A stretch of 64,000 nucleotides of DNA, taken from Vulcanimicrobiota bacterium (GTDB taxonomy: Bacteria > Vulcanimicrobiota > Vulcanimicrobiia > Vulcanimicrobiales > Vulcanimicrobiaceae). The position numbers and the translations under genes were made by a program. The notes beneath the pieces were generated by a model. It saw nothing but the letters and a program-made list of their open reading frames with translations. It was not told the DNA's origin and made no database searches. Below, piece by piece: positions 26,283 through 33,458 of this stretch. Location of the stretch: positions 248,001 through 312,000 of the forward strand of contig PMSI01000001.1 of assembly GCA_003168375.1 (NCBI GenBank), given 5' to 3'. Within the stretch, counting starts at the first letter, position 1. Each line of letters opens with the position of its first letter.

Positions 26283-26717
26283 GTGCCGAAGGGCAGAGGT
26301 GTGCACCTTGTGGCAGGACATGCAGAGCGTCTCGAGGTTGTCGAGGTGGTGCACGCAGGAGAGTTGACCGTGCCGACCTGCCGCCGGATCGATGTGGTTG
26401 ACCTCGAGGCGACCGGTCTTCTTCGCCGCGCGCCACGCGCGCATCGCCGCCAGATACGCCGTACGCGTGCGATGCGCGACCCGTGCCGGCCGCTTCGGTC
26501 CGCGCGTGCCGCACCTGCGGCAGCGATACCGGTCGCGGCGCTTCGCCGCGCTCCGCGCGACCGACCACCAGTGGTTCGCCCAAAACAGGTCGCCGCAGCG
26601 GTCGCTGCACCACGTGCGCCTGCGCTGCGGCAACTCCGCCGCGCACCACGCGCACGTCCGGTCGGAGAGCCGCGGCGCGAGCGAACAGACCGCGAGTAGC
26701 TGATCGCGTTTCGTCAC
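26268..26717 (-). CDS. HNH endonuclease
   Basis: 149 aa. Two zinc-ribbon cysteine pairs (CAWC/CSDRC and CRRCG) are followed by an HNH core: EVNHIDPAAGR, HHLDNLETLCMSCHKVHT. HNH proteins cut DNA; free-standing genes of this type are common and mostly uncharacterised. The GTG start overlaps the upstream stop (GTGA), placing it last in a five-gene coupled string that begins with panE. Confidence 0.85.
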   Translation of the reverse strand: MTKRDQLLAVCSLAPRLSDRTCAWCAAELPQRRRTWCSDRCGDLFWANHWWSVARSAAKRRDRYRCRRCGTRGPKRPARVAHRTRTAYLAAMRAWRAAKKTGRLEVNHIDPAAGRHGQLSCVHHLDNLETLCMSCHKVHTSALRHSTGV

Positions 26718-27760
26718 CGGAGTTCTCCCGGCGGATCGACGTGCACGACGCGGTCGTGCTCGAACGTGACCGACCACGAAAACGGCGTCGGCGACAGGTA
26801 GCGCCACTCGTTTTCGGCGCGCAGCGACGCGGCGGTGCCGAACTCGTTCGGGTAGCCGTAGCGCCAGACGACCTCGTCGCGCGAGGTGCCCGGACGGACC
26901 GCAAACCCCTTTCCCATGGGAAGTCGCGGCGGCGCGGCGGTCGTTATCGACGTGTCGACGTGCCACGGATCGGCGAAATGCAGCGTGAAGTCGCACGGCA
27001 CAAGCGCCGGCAGCGGCGACGGCAGCTGCGGCGGCGCGGGCCCGCCGACGACGCGCAACGCAAGCGGATCGAACGCGAGAAACTGCGGGCCGACGTCCCC
27101 GCCCCAGGTCGTGCCCGGCTGGAGGACCTCGGCATGGCCGACCTCGCGGACGACCGCACCGATCCGGACGCCGGCCGGCCCGACGGCCGTGGCCCAGTTC
27201 GGGCACTGAAGCGGGATGTTGCCGTTGCCGTAGCCGTGAACGGCGCGGTTCGCAAAACGCGCGCGCACGTCGCGCAGTCCAGGATCGCCGCCGCGCTCGT
27301 CAGGCCACCAGGCCACGATCGCGCCGATCCCGGCGTTCAGAAACCGGCGGGCGGGAAGCTCGTCGCCGTTCGCGGTGCGCGCAAACCCCGGCAGCGCATC
27401 GGCCGAGAGCTCGTACATCCCTGGCCGAGGCGGCGACGCGACGGCGATCGCGATCCGGTACGCAGGGCGCGTCCCGGCGTTCGGCACCGCAACGCTCGGC
27501 CCCACCTCGACATGGATCGGCTGCGCCGGCGCCGTTGGGTCAGGGCGAAAGCCGCGATACGCACGCACGGTGAACCGGAGGGCGTGCGGATCGACGACGA
27601 ATGCGTCGGGCCCGGAGAAGACCTCCAGACGCGCCAGCCCGTTCTCGGTCTGGAACGCGATCCGCACGTCGGACCGCCCCTGCGCGATCGGCGGTGACGC
27701 GTGCATTACGGCGAGGAGCCCGATCCCCGTCACGGCGGCCGCCGCACGCCGCATCTGCAT
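26714..27760 (-). CDS. Secreted protein with BamE/OmlA-like C-terminus
   Basis: 348 aa. A signal peptide (hydrophobic residues 6-19) precedes a long beta-rich region of unknown fold. The last 70 residues (GTSRDEVVWRYGYPNEFGTA, then a strand pair ending VTFEHDRVVHVDPPG) look like the SmpA/OmlA (BamE) fold. ATGA overlap with the VOC gene and GTGA with HNH show operon membership. Function unknown. Confidence 0.75.
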   Translation of the reverse strand: MQMRRAAAAVTGIGLLAVMHASPPIAQGRSDVRIAFQTENGLARLEVFSGPDAFVVDPHALRFTVRAYRGFRPDPTAPAQPIHVEVGPSVAVPNAGTRPAYRIAIAVASPPRPGMYELSADALPGFARTANGDELPARRFLNAGIGAIVAWWPDERGGDPGLRDVRARFANRAVHGYGNGNIPLQCPNWATAVGPAGVRIGAVVREVGHAEVLQPGTTWGGDVGPQFLAFDPLALRVVGGPAPPQLPSPLPALVPCDFTLHFADPWHVDTSITTAAPPRLPMGKGFAVRPGTSRDEVVWRYGYPNEFGTAASLRAENEWRYLSPTPFSWSVTFEHDRVVHVDPPGELR

Positions 27761-28182
27761 CACGCGTGCGTGCGGCGCGCGCAGACCTCGAGCCGCGTTC
27801 CGAGTGGATCGGTGAAGAACACCGCCGGATAGCCCGGGTCGCCGCGCTCGATCTCGCGCGCGCCGATCCCCGGCAGCAGCCGTTCCCACTCGTCGAGCTC
27901 GTCTTCGGGGACGGCGAACGCGATCCGGCTCTTCGAAGGCTGCGCGTCGACTTCTTCGATCACCCCGAAGAATACGCGCGCACGCCCGGGGGCGCCGTCC
28001 GCATAGTATTCGACGGCGTTGTAGTCCTCCGGCGAGCCGTCCTCCCACGAGGAACCGCCGAAACCGACCTTCGCGAAGCGCTTGGTCTTCAGGCCCAGAC
28101 GCTCGGCGAACGCGTCGTAGAACTTCTCGACGGCTCCGAGCGCGGGCACGCGCATGTCGACGTGATCGAGTCCGAGCGTCAT
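27760..28182 (-). CDS. VOC (glyoxalase/bleomycin-resistance) family protein
   Basis: 140 aa, one complete VOC module: LGLDHVDMRVPALGAVEKFY at the start, RIAFAVPEDELDEWERLL in the middle and AVFFTDPLGTRLEVC at the end. Metal ligands His7 and the Glu near the C-terminus are in place. Such proteins are metal-dependent enzymes or binding proteins; the substrate cannot be deduced. Overlaps both neighbours by four bases or less. Confidence 0.88.
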   Translation of the reverse strand: MTLGLDHVDMRVPALGAVEKFYDAFAERLGLKTKRFAKVGFGGSSWEDGSPEDYNAVEYYADGAPGRARVFFGVIEEVDAQPSKSRIAFAVPEDELDEWERLLPGIGAREIERGDPGYPAVFFTDPLGTRLEVCARRTHA

Positions 28183-29051
28183 CGCCGCAGCACCGTTTCT
28201 GCCGCGCCGTCCGCGAGCAGCGCGGGCGAGCTTTCGCCGGCCAAAAAGACGCCGAGCTGCGCGACCGAGAACTGCATCCCGGTCCAAAAGCGCCCGAACT
28301 CGCCGAAGCGCGCCGACGCCGCGTCGAAGCGCATCGCGTAGACCAGCTTCTTGAAGATCAACGGATCGTCGGCGTACAGATCGACGCCCCACTCCCAGTC
28401 GTCGAATCCGATCGAGCCCGAGATCACCTGCGTGACGTGGCCGTGGAACGAGCGCCCGATCTTCCCGTGCTCGAGCATCATCCTGGCACGCTCGTCGTAC
28501 GGCGTGGCGTACCAGTTGTCGTCGCCGGCGCGCTTCTTGTTCATCGGGTAGAAGCACGCGTACCGCCGCGCCGGGATGCGCGCGAACAGCCGGGCCGCGT
28601 TGCGCGGGTCGGACGCAGCTTCGTGCATCATCGTATCGAAGGCTGCGTTCCACGCGTCTGAGTGCGGCTTCAACCCGCGATCGCGCAGCTCGGCGTGGAA
28701 CTTGGCGGTGTCACCGTAGAGGCCGAGCTCGAGGATCGAGACGTACGACTCCATCGGCTCCAGATACTCGCGGAGCGCAAGCTTGTCGACTCGCGCCTGC
28801 ACTTCGCCGAGCGCATCGAACGTGTGCGCGTAGTGGGTGAGCATCAGGTCGCCTTTGTGTCCGAGCAGCTGTGCCAGCCCGAGGTCGGCGGCCGCGTCGC
28901 GCGCGAGCGCGGAGAACAAGCCGGACGCTTCGCGCTCGATGGCGTCCCTGCGCGCGCGGTCGAGCGCGTCCCAGCGGCGCCGGTCGAGCCGGAACATCCG
29001 GTGCAGGATCGCCCACCCGTCGAGCGACTCGGGAACGTCAGGATTTCTCAA
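28179..29051 (-). CDS. hemQ: HemQ: coproheme decarboxylase (chlorite dismutase family)
   Basis: About 290 aa. It carries the HemQ signatures FYPMNKKR (with the Tyr implicated in decarboxylation), DNWYATPYDERARMMLEHGK (proximal His) and IGFDDWEWGVDLY. HemQ performs the last step of the coproporphyrin-dependent heme pathway. The TTG at 29049-29051 overlaps the panE stop and is a likely start; an upstream in-frame GTG would overlap panE more deeply. The use of HemQ rather than a protoporphyrin route is a lineage clue. Confidence 0.92.
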   Translation of the reverse strand: MRNPDVPESLDGWAILHRMFRLDRRRWDALDRARRDAIEREASGLFSALARDAAADLGLAQLLGHKGDLMLTHYAHTFDALGEVQARVDKLALREYLEPMESYVSILELGLYGDTAKFHAELRDRGLKPHSDAWNAAFDTMMHEAASDPRNAARLFARIPARRYACFYPMNKKRAGDDNWYATPYDERARMMLEHGKIGRSFHGHVTQVISGSIGFDDWEWGVDLYADDPLIFKKLVYAMRFDAASARFGEFGRFWTGMQFSVAQLGVFLAGESSPALLADGAAETVLRR

Positions 29052-29995
29052 CGTGATCTCACTTCGGAGACGAGCGCCGCGGGACGCTCGCGGTATTTCG
29101 CCCACAGCTGCGGCATGTGCGCGACATCGCTGAGGATCCGCGCGTACGCGGCGTTCACCGGCGCCTGCACGCCCGCCTCGCGTGCCGCGCGCGCGACGGC
29201 CCCGTTCAACACTTCGACCTCGGTGCGATGTTTCGCCCCGCGCAGGTCGACCAGCAGCGAGGGCGGCTTCTCACCGCGCGCTCCGGCGATGCGCGAAGCG
29301 AGCAGGGCGCGCGCGACTGGGGTCGGCAGCGAGGCGACGCCGAGCAGCGCGCGCACCGGATAGCGCGGCAGGTCGATCGCCGCGATTCCGAGCGCTTTCA
29401 TCGTGGCGCGCACTTCGCGGATCGCGCGGATCTCGAGCGCGAAAACGGCGTCCTCCCGTACCAGCCGCTCGGGCAGCACGTCCAGGATCGCACAGGCCGC
29501 GTTCGCGACGACGTTCAGCGCGAGCTTCGACCACTTCAGCGAGCGATAGTCGCCGACCGCGGTCGTCGGCAGCCCGGTCGCGCCGAACGCGGCGAGCAGC
29601 CAGTTGTGCGCGCTCGTCGAACCGACCGGGGCGAAGGCGATTCCGCCGCCTTTCGCCGCGAACCCGGCACCGAACGCGTCGAGGTCGACCGGGACGGTCA
29701 GCGCGGCGGCGACGACGTTGTCCGCGCCGAACGCGGCGGCGAGCAGTTCTTCGTTGCCGACGCCGTTCTGCGGGGTGACGATCGTGGTCGCGGCAGGGTC
29801 CTTGAGCGCGCGGCGCAGCGTCTCGATTGCGGACGGCGTGTCGTAGGCTTTCACGGTGACGAGCGCCATGTCGGCGTCGACGGGTTCGACCGCCGTCAGG
29901 TCGCGCGGCGCATACGACACGTCGTTGCCGATCCCGCGCAGCAGCTCGCCGAGATACGTCCCGACCGCTCCCTTCCCGACCACGTACACTTTCAC
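29048..29995 (-). CDS. panE: 2-dehydropantoate 2-reductase
   Basis: 315 aa. The Rossmann start MKVYVVGKGAVGTYLGELL, the VTVKAYDT and TPQNGVGNEE motifs, and the catalytic Lys region SLKWSKLALNVVANA match ketopantoate reductases (ApbA/PanE). It makes pantoate for coenzyme A with NADPH. First gene of a tightly overlapping string that includes hemQ. Paralogues of this family with other ketoacid substrates are common, so the specific substrate is probable but not proven. Confidence 0.88.
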   Translation of the reverse strand: MKVYVVGKGAVGTYLGELLRGIGNDVSYAPRDLTAVEPVDADMALVTVKAYDTPSAIETLRRALKDPAATTIVTPQNGVGNEELLAAAFGADNVVAAALTVPVDLDAFGAGFAAKGGGIAFAPVGSTSAHNWLLAAFGATGLPTTAVGDYRSLKWSKLALNVVANAACAILDVLPERLVREDAVFALEIRAIREVRATMKALGIAAIDLPRYPVRALLGVASLPTPVARALLASRIAGARGEKPPSLLVDLRGAKHRTEVEVLNGAVARAAREAGVQAPVNAAYARILSDVAHMPQLWAKYRERPAALVSEVRSR

Positions 29996-30004
29996 GACAT
30001 GGCC

Positions 30005-30457
30005 CTATTGGCCGGTGGAACCGAAGCCGCCCTCGCCGCGCGTGCTCGCCGCCAGCGTCTGCGCCTCGCGGAACGCCGCCCGGACGACGGGCGCCACGAC
30101 CAGCTGCGCGATGCGCTCGCCGCGGCGAACGACGAACGGCTCGCGGCCATGGTTCACCAACACGACGCCGACGGGGCCGCGGTAGTCGCTGTCGATCGTC
30201 CCCGGGCTGTTCAGCAGCGTCACGCCGTGCTTCGCGGCGAGCCCGCTGCGGGGCCGCACCTGCACCTCGAACCCGTCGGGGACCTCGAGCGCGAAGCCGG
30301 TCGGTACCACGGCGCGATCGCCGGGCGCGAGCACCAGATCGTCCGTGACCGCGGCGACCACGTCGGCACCGGCCGCACCGACGGTCATGTAGGCCGGCAA
30401 CGGAAGTCCTTTGCCCGCGGGCAAACGCGTGACGGCGACCGTGACCGCCGGCGTCAC
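30005..30457 (-). CDS. dut: dUTP diphosphatase
   Basis: 150 aa trimeric-type dUTPase with its motifs in order: [10 protein letters not shown] (1), [12 protein letters not shown] (2), [20 protein letters not shown] (3), [10 protein letters not shown] (4) and the C-terminal [11 protein letters not shown] (5). Hydrolyses dUTP to dUMP and prevents uracil incorporation. The GTG start overlaps the nrdR stop, so nucleotide-pool genes nrdR and dut are coupled. Confidence 0.95.
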   Translation of the reverse strand: MTPAVTVAVTRLPAGKGLPLPAYMTVGAAGADVVAAVTDDLVLAPGDRAVVPTGFALEVPDGFEVQVRPRSGLAAKHGVTLLNSPGTIDSDYRGPVGVVLVNHGREPFVVRRGERIAQLVVAPVVRAAFREAQTLAASTRGEGGFGSTGQ

Positions 30458-30900
30458 TTGGCGAGTAGGCCTTCGAGCTCGGCGCGAAAGCTCGCGACGT
30501 CGCGGAAGTCGCGGTACACGCTGGCGAAGCGCACGTACGCGACCTCGTCGACCTTCTTGAGCGACTCCATCAGCTTCTCGCCGATCAGCTTTCCCGAGAC
30601 CTCGCTCTCGCCGCGCGCGAACAGCTCGCGCTCGATCGACGCGACGACCTCCTCCATCTGCGCTTCGGAGACCGGGCGCTTCTCGCAGGCGCGGCGCAGC
30701 CCACTCAAGACCTTGTCGCGATTGTACTGCTCGCGCCGGCCGTCTTTCTTGACGACGAACAGCCGCGGAGCTTCCATCCGCTCGTAGGTGGTGAAGCGGT
30801 GCTTGCAGCCGAGACACTCGCGTCGCCGGCGGACGGAGTTGTCGTCATCCCTCGAGTCGACGACGCGGGTCTCGTTCTTGCGGCAGTGCGGGCAGAGCAG
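30454..30900 (-). CDS. nrdR: NrdR transcriptional repressor of ribonucleotide reductase genes
   Basis: 148 aa, full NrdR length. The zinc ribbon is [17 protein letters not shown] ... [17 protein letters not shown], followed by the ATP-cone ([18 protein letters not shown]). The ribbon lies upstream of the first ATG, and no ATG, GTG or TTG precedes it in a suitable place. Alignment to the usual MxCPxC start points to CTG at 30898-30900 as initiator, with GGAGAGG 11 bases upstream. NrdR senses dATP/ATP and represses nrd operons. Confidence 0.92.
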   Translation of the reverse strand: MLCPHCRKNETRVVDSRDDDNSVRRRRECLGCKHRFTTYERMEAPRLFVVKKDGRREQYNRDKVLSGLRRACEKRPVSEAQMEEVVASIERELFARGESEVSGKLIGEKLMESLKKVDEVAYVRFASVYRDFRDVASFRAELEGLLAK

Positions 30901-30929
30901 GTCGGGTGGGTCCTCTCCGGGAGCGCTGG

Positions 30930-31003
30930 GGGTCGCGTGCGACCCTACACCCCTACATCTTGTGGTGCCTGTCCAGTATAGCCCGATTTGCTCCCGATCC
31001 GAA
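30930..31003 (-). promoter_or_regulatory. nrdR-dut promoter and leader dyad
   Basis: Minus strand: TTCGGA (30998-31003), 17-bp spacer, TATACT (30975-30980). Downstream in the leader lies a 7-bp inverted repeat GGGTCGC/GCGACCC separated by two bases (30930-30945), which could be an operator or a hairpin near the ribosome site. It does not look like the AT-rich NrdR box. Confidence 0.55.
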
Positions 31004-31020
31004 AGTGAGGGGCCGCGTCG

Positions 31021-31170
31021 CTAGGACGCAGCCCCGATTTTGAACATCTTGGTCCCGCAGACCGGGCACTTGCCCTCGGTCGCCGGGCGGCCGTTCTTCA
31101 TCGTGATGACGTGCGCGTCTTTGATCTCACGCTTGGTCTTGCACTTGACGCAGTACGCTTCGGCTGCCAT
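31021..31170 (-). CDS. DUF5679 small zinc-ribbon protein
   Basis: 49 aa: AYCVKCKTKREIKDAHVITM, then KNGRPATEGKCPVCGTKMFK. The two CxxC pairs make a zinc ribbon; the whole protein fits DUF5679. The family is short, often near topA or dprA, and uncharacterised. The start ATG has GAGAGAGCGAG upstream. Here it is divergent from dprA. Confidence 0.88.
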   Translation of the reverse strand: MAAEAYCVKCKTKREIKDAHVITMKNGRPATEGKCPVCGTKMFKIGAAS

Positions 31171-31314
31171 GTACTCGCTCGCTCTCTCCTGGTGGACGGG
31201 CCGCCCGCATGGGCGGGCGGTGATCGCACGGCCCGTTACGGAGGGGAACGCGGGAATCCTTGGAGGTGGCGCCCCTCTTGCCGACGAGGCGGCTGAGCGT
31301 GATGGGCCGGCGTG

Positions 31315-31338
31315 GGTCCTTCGACAAGCTCAGGGTCC
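31315..31338. repeat. Dispersed palindromic element (CTTCGACAAGCTCAGG type)
   Basis: The core CCTTCGACAAGCTCAGG is a widely dispersed imperfect palindrome in many GC-rich bacterial genomes. It lies between the DUF5679 gene and dprA and would be translated if dprA started at the upstream GTG (31312). That is a reason to prefer the GTG at 31360. Confidence 0.6.
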
Positions 31339-31359
31339 GAGCGGCGGTGGGTCTCCCGC

Positions 31360-32229
31360 GTGGAGCTCGACGGCCTGTGCGGCGAGCGCCTCGGCGACGC
31401 TGCGCTCGCCGGGCTGTGGGTCGCCGGGGCGCTGGACGGCCTCCGGGCGCCCTGTGTCGCCCTTGTCGGGGCACGGGCCCCGTCGGACGCAGGCCGGCGG
31501 CGCGCCCGATCGCTCGCCGAGGAGCTGGCGCGGCGTGGGGTCTGCATCGTCTCCGGCCTGGCGCTCGGGATCGACGGCGCGGCCCACGAGGGCGCGCTCG
31601 CCGCCGGCGCTCCGACGATCGGCGTGCTGGGCGGCGGGCACGACCACTTCTTCCCGCCGCGCCATCGCGAGCTCGCAGCGCGCATCACGCTGAGCGGAGG
31701 CGCGGTCGTCTCACCGTACGCGCCCGAGGTCGTTCCGCAGCCCTGGCAGTTCCTCGCGCGCAACGGCGTCATCGCGGCACTCGCCGACGCCGTGGTCGTC
31801 GTCGAAGCCGCCGCGCGCAGTGGCGCTCTCAACACCGCCGGCCACGCCGCCGACCGCAGCATCGCGGTGCTCGCCTTCCCCGGCGACGTCGACCGCCCCA
31901 AAGCCGCCGGCTGCAACGCGCTGATCCGCGACGGCGCCACCCTCGTCCGCGACGCCGATGACGTGCTCGCCGCCCTGCCGCTGCCGCTCGCACCTGCACA
32001 TCGCGCAGCGCGACGCAACAGCGAGCACATCGCGCGGGACGATGCGCCCGAGGTACGCCGCGTTCTCGCTGCGCTGCGCTGCGGCGCGTGCGATCCCGGC
32101 ACGCTCGCCGACCGCCTCGACCTCGCACCGGCCGAGCTCTTTTCGCTCCTCACCGAGCTCGAGTTCGCCGGCCGCATCACCGCCGGTATCGACGGCTACA
32201 CGATCACCGCCCCGCGACTGCGGGATTGA
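31360..32229 (+). CDS. dprA: DprA/Smf DNA-processing protein
   Basis: About 289 aa. The Rossmann-like DprA core is clear: VALVGARAPSDAGRRRARSL, VSGLALGIDGAAHEGAL, GVLGGGHDHFFPPRHREL, ALNTAGHAADRSIAVLAFPG. A C-terminal winged-helix domain follows (TLADRLDLAPAELFSLLTEL). DprA loads RecA on incoming single-stranded DNA during transformation. The usual N-terminal SAM domain is mostly absent. A GTG at 31312 would add 16 residues encoded by a dispersed repeat. In this genome comM, another transformation gene, is broken. Confidence 0.88.
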   Translation: MELDGLCGERLGDAALAGLWVAGALDGLRAPCVALVGARAPSDAGRRRARSLAEELARRGVCIVSGLALGIDGAAHEGALAAGAPTIGVLGGGHDHFFPPRHRELAARITLSGGAVVSPYAPEVVPQPWQFLARNGVIAALADAVVVVEAAARSGALNTAGHAADRSIAVLAFPGDVDRPKAAGCNALIRDGATLVRDADDVLAALPLPLAPAHRAARRNSEHIARDDAPEVRRVLAALRCGACDPGTLADRLDLAPAELFSLLTELEFAGRITAGIDGYTITAPRLRD

Positions 32230-32230
32230 C

Positions 32231-32359
32231 ATGGACGTCCCTCGGCTGGGATACTCGCGAACTGAATCGTACGTCGTGACGATTACCGACGAAGAGCGCC
32301 GCCGCACCGGCCGGCGTCGCAAAGAGCGCCGCCGAAGAGAGCGCCGCAGCCAACAATGA
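32231..32359 (+). CDS. Small very basic protein
   Basis: 42 aa. The C-terminal half is mainly Arg, Lys and Glu (DEERRRTGRRRKERRRRERR). It begins one base after dprA and its stop overlaps the next ATG (ATGA), the pattern of a coupled pair. No family recognised; it may simply aid translation of the next gene or bind nucleic acid. Confidence 0.5.
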   Translation: MDVPRLGYSRTESYVVTITDEERRRTGRRRKERRRRERRSQQ

Positions 32360-32685
32360 AACAACCGATTCGCATCACCGTCGATCCAGTCTGTTCGCAC
32401 ACATATGTTGAATATCAGGACTCCGATAAGGAAGATGGCTGGCTGCAGTTGCTGCGTGAGCCGGACGGGAGCATCGTCGAGATCGGCCGCGACGACCCTC
32501 GGCAGGATGAGCCACTGGGCGTGCTCGTCTTCGTCGATAAGGGTGACGACATCGTAGCGATTGAGATCATCACCATCGACGAGCCGGAGCTCGTCGCCAT
32601 CGCACGCGACTACGCCACCGACAACGGGCTCGCATTTCCGTCCGATATCCGTGCCGCGGCATCTGCGGGCGATCCCGCGGCCTGA
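32356..32685 (+). CDS. DUF2283-like protein
   Basis: 109 aa. The start (IRITVDPVCSHTYVEYQDSD) and the later LGVLVFVDKGDDIVAIEIIT match the rhythm of DUF2283 proteins, though with low identity. Such small acidic proteins are often second genes of two-gene modules, some toxin-antitoxin-like. The coupled basic 42-aa frame upstream is compatible with that idea but not proof. Confidence 0.65.
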   Translation: MKQPIRITVDPVCSHTYVEYQDSDKEDGWLQLLREPDGSIVEIGRDDPRQDEPLGVLVFVDKGDDIVAIEIITIDEPELVAIARDYATDNGLAFPSDIRAAASAGDPAA

Positions 32686-32702
32686 ACGTTTGCTCCGGCC
32701 CC

Positions 32703-32738
32703 TTGACGGGTGCTGGTCCAGGGCCTATCGTCGCTCTA
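32703..32738 (+). promoter_or_regulatory. Promoter with predicted near-leaderless start
   Basis: TTGACG (32703-32708) and TATCGT (32726-32731) are 17 bp apart. Transcription should begin around 32738-32741, at the ATG of the next gene (32741). No Shine-Dalgarno fits in between. Confidence 0.6.
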
Positions 32739-32740
32739 CA

Positions 32741-32995
32741 ATGGCTGACGGTGAGCCGGACGAACTGACCTGGATTCGAGCGCAACGCGCACGTGGACTG
32801 CGACGCGATCAAGCGAAGCAATTCTTCGCGCGTTTCCTCTCCTCGCGCCGCGCGCCGCGCGTCGAGTCGCAAGGCGAGGGGGGCGACGACCCGGGCGCAG
32901 CCGGTTCCGGGCGGACCGCCCCGCTGGTCCCGAAACCGCCAACCCTCATCGGCTCCGCCGCCCGGCGGATCGAGGACGCGCCGGACTTCCTCTGA
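32741..32995 (+). CDS. Hypothetical basic protein before rlmH
   Basis: 84 aa. The N-terminal part (ELTWIRAQRARGLRRDQAKQ) is helical and basic; the rest is Gly/Pro-rich and likely disordered. The stop is one base before the rlmH GTG, and the gene starts at its own promoter, so it leads the rlmH-argS transcript. No family recognised. Confidence 0.6.
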   Translation: MADGEPDELTWIRAQRARGLRRDQAKQFFARFLSSRRAPRVESQGEGGDDPGAAGSGRTAPLVPKPPTLIGSAARRIEDAPDFL

Positions 32996-32996
32996 T

Positions 32997-33458
32997 GTGA
33001 TCGTCCGGCTCATCGCGGTCGGGAAGGTACGCGAGCGCTACATCGGTGACGCGATGGCGGACTTTCGCGTGCGGCTGCGACCGTACCACCGGCTCGAGGA
33101 GTTTGAGGTTCGCGCCGCCGACGGCGCCGATCCGGTACGAGCGATGCGGACCGAAGGCGAGGCGATCCTCAAGCTGATCGAGCCGTCGGACCATCTCTGG
33201 GTTCTCGAACGCTCGGGCGAGCTGATGTCCAGCGAGGAGCTGAGCCGGCGGATCGAGCGGCTGCCGCATCAGGGGATCGCCCGGCTCACGCTCGTCGTCG
33301 CGGGGACGTACGGTGCCTCCGATGACCTGCTCGCGCGGGCCGACGTGCGCTGGTCGCTTTCGCCGCTTACGTTCCTGCACGAATGGGCTCGCGCGCTCGT
33401 GCTGGAGCAATTGTACCGCGCGGCGAAGATCGCGCGCGATGAACCCTACCACCACTGA
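32997..33458 (+). CDS. rlmH: 23S rRNA (pseudouridine-1915-N3)-methyltransferase
   Basis: 153 aa SPOUT methyltransferase. VRLIAVGKVRERYIGDAMAD starts the fold; the knot region has LWVLERSGELMSSEELSRRI, LTLVVAGTYGASDDL and the diagnostic WSLSPLTFLHEWARALVLEQ, ending in EPYHH. Methylates pseudouridine 1915 in helix 69 of 23S rRNA. GTG start follows the upstream stop by one base; argS starts inside its 3' end. Confidence 0.95.
   Translation: MIVRLIAVGKVRERYIGDAMADFRVRLRPYHRLEEFEVRAADGADPVRAMRTEGEAILKLIEPSDHLWVLERSGELMSSEELSRRIERLPHQGIARLTLVVAGTYGASDDLLARADVRWSLSPLTFLHEWARALVLEQLYRAAKIARDEPYHH

Noticed and set aside
31190-31245. GC-rich dyad (CCGCCCGC/GCGGGCGG) as a terminator or structured RNA
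   Set aside because: No T-run on either strand, and it lies in the divergent region between two gene starts; no known RNA family is recognisable.
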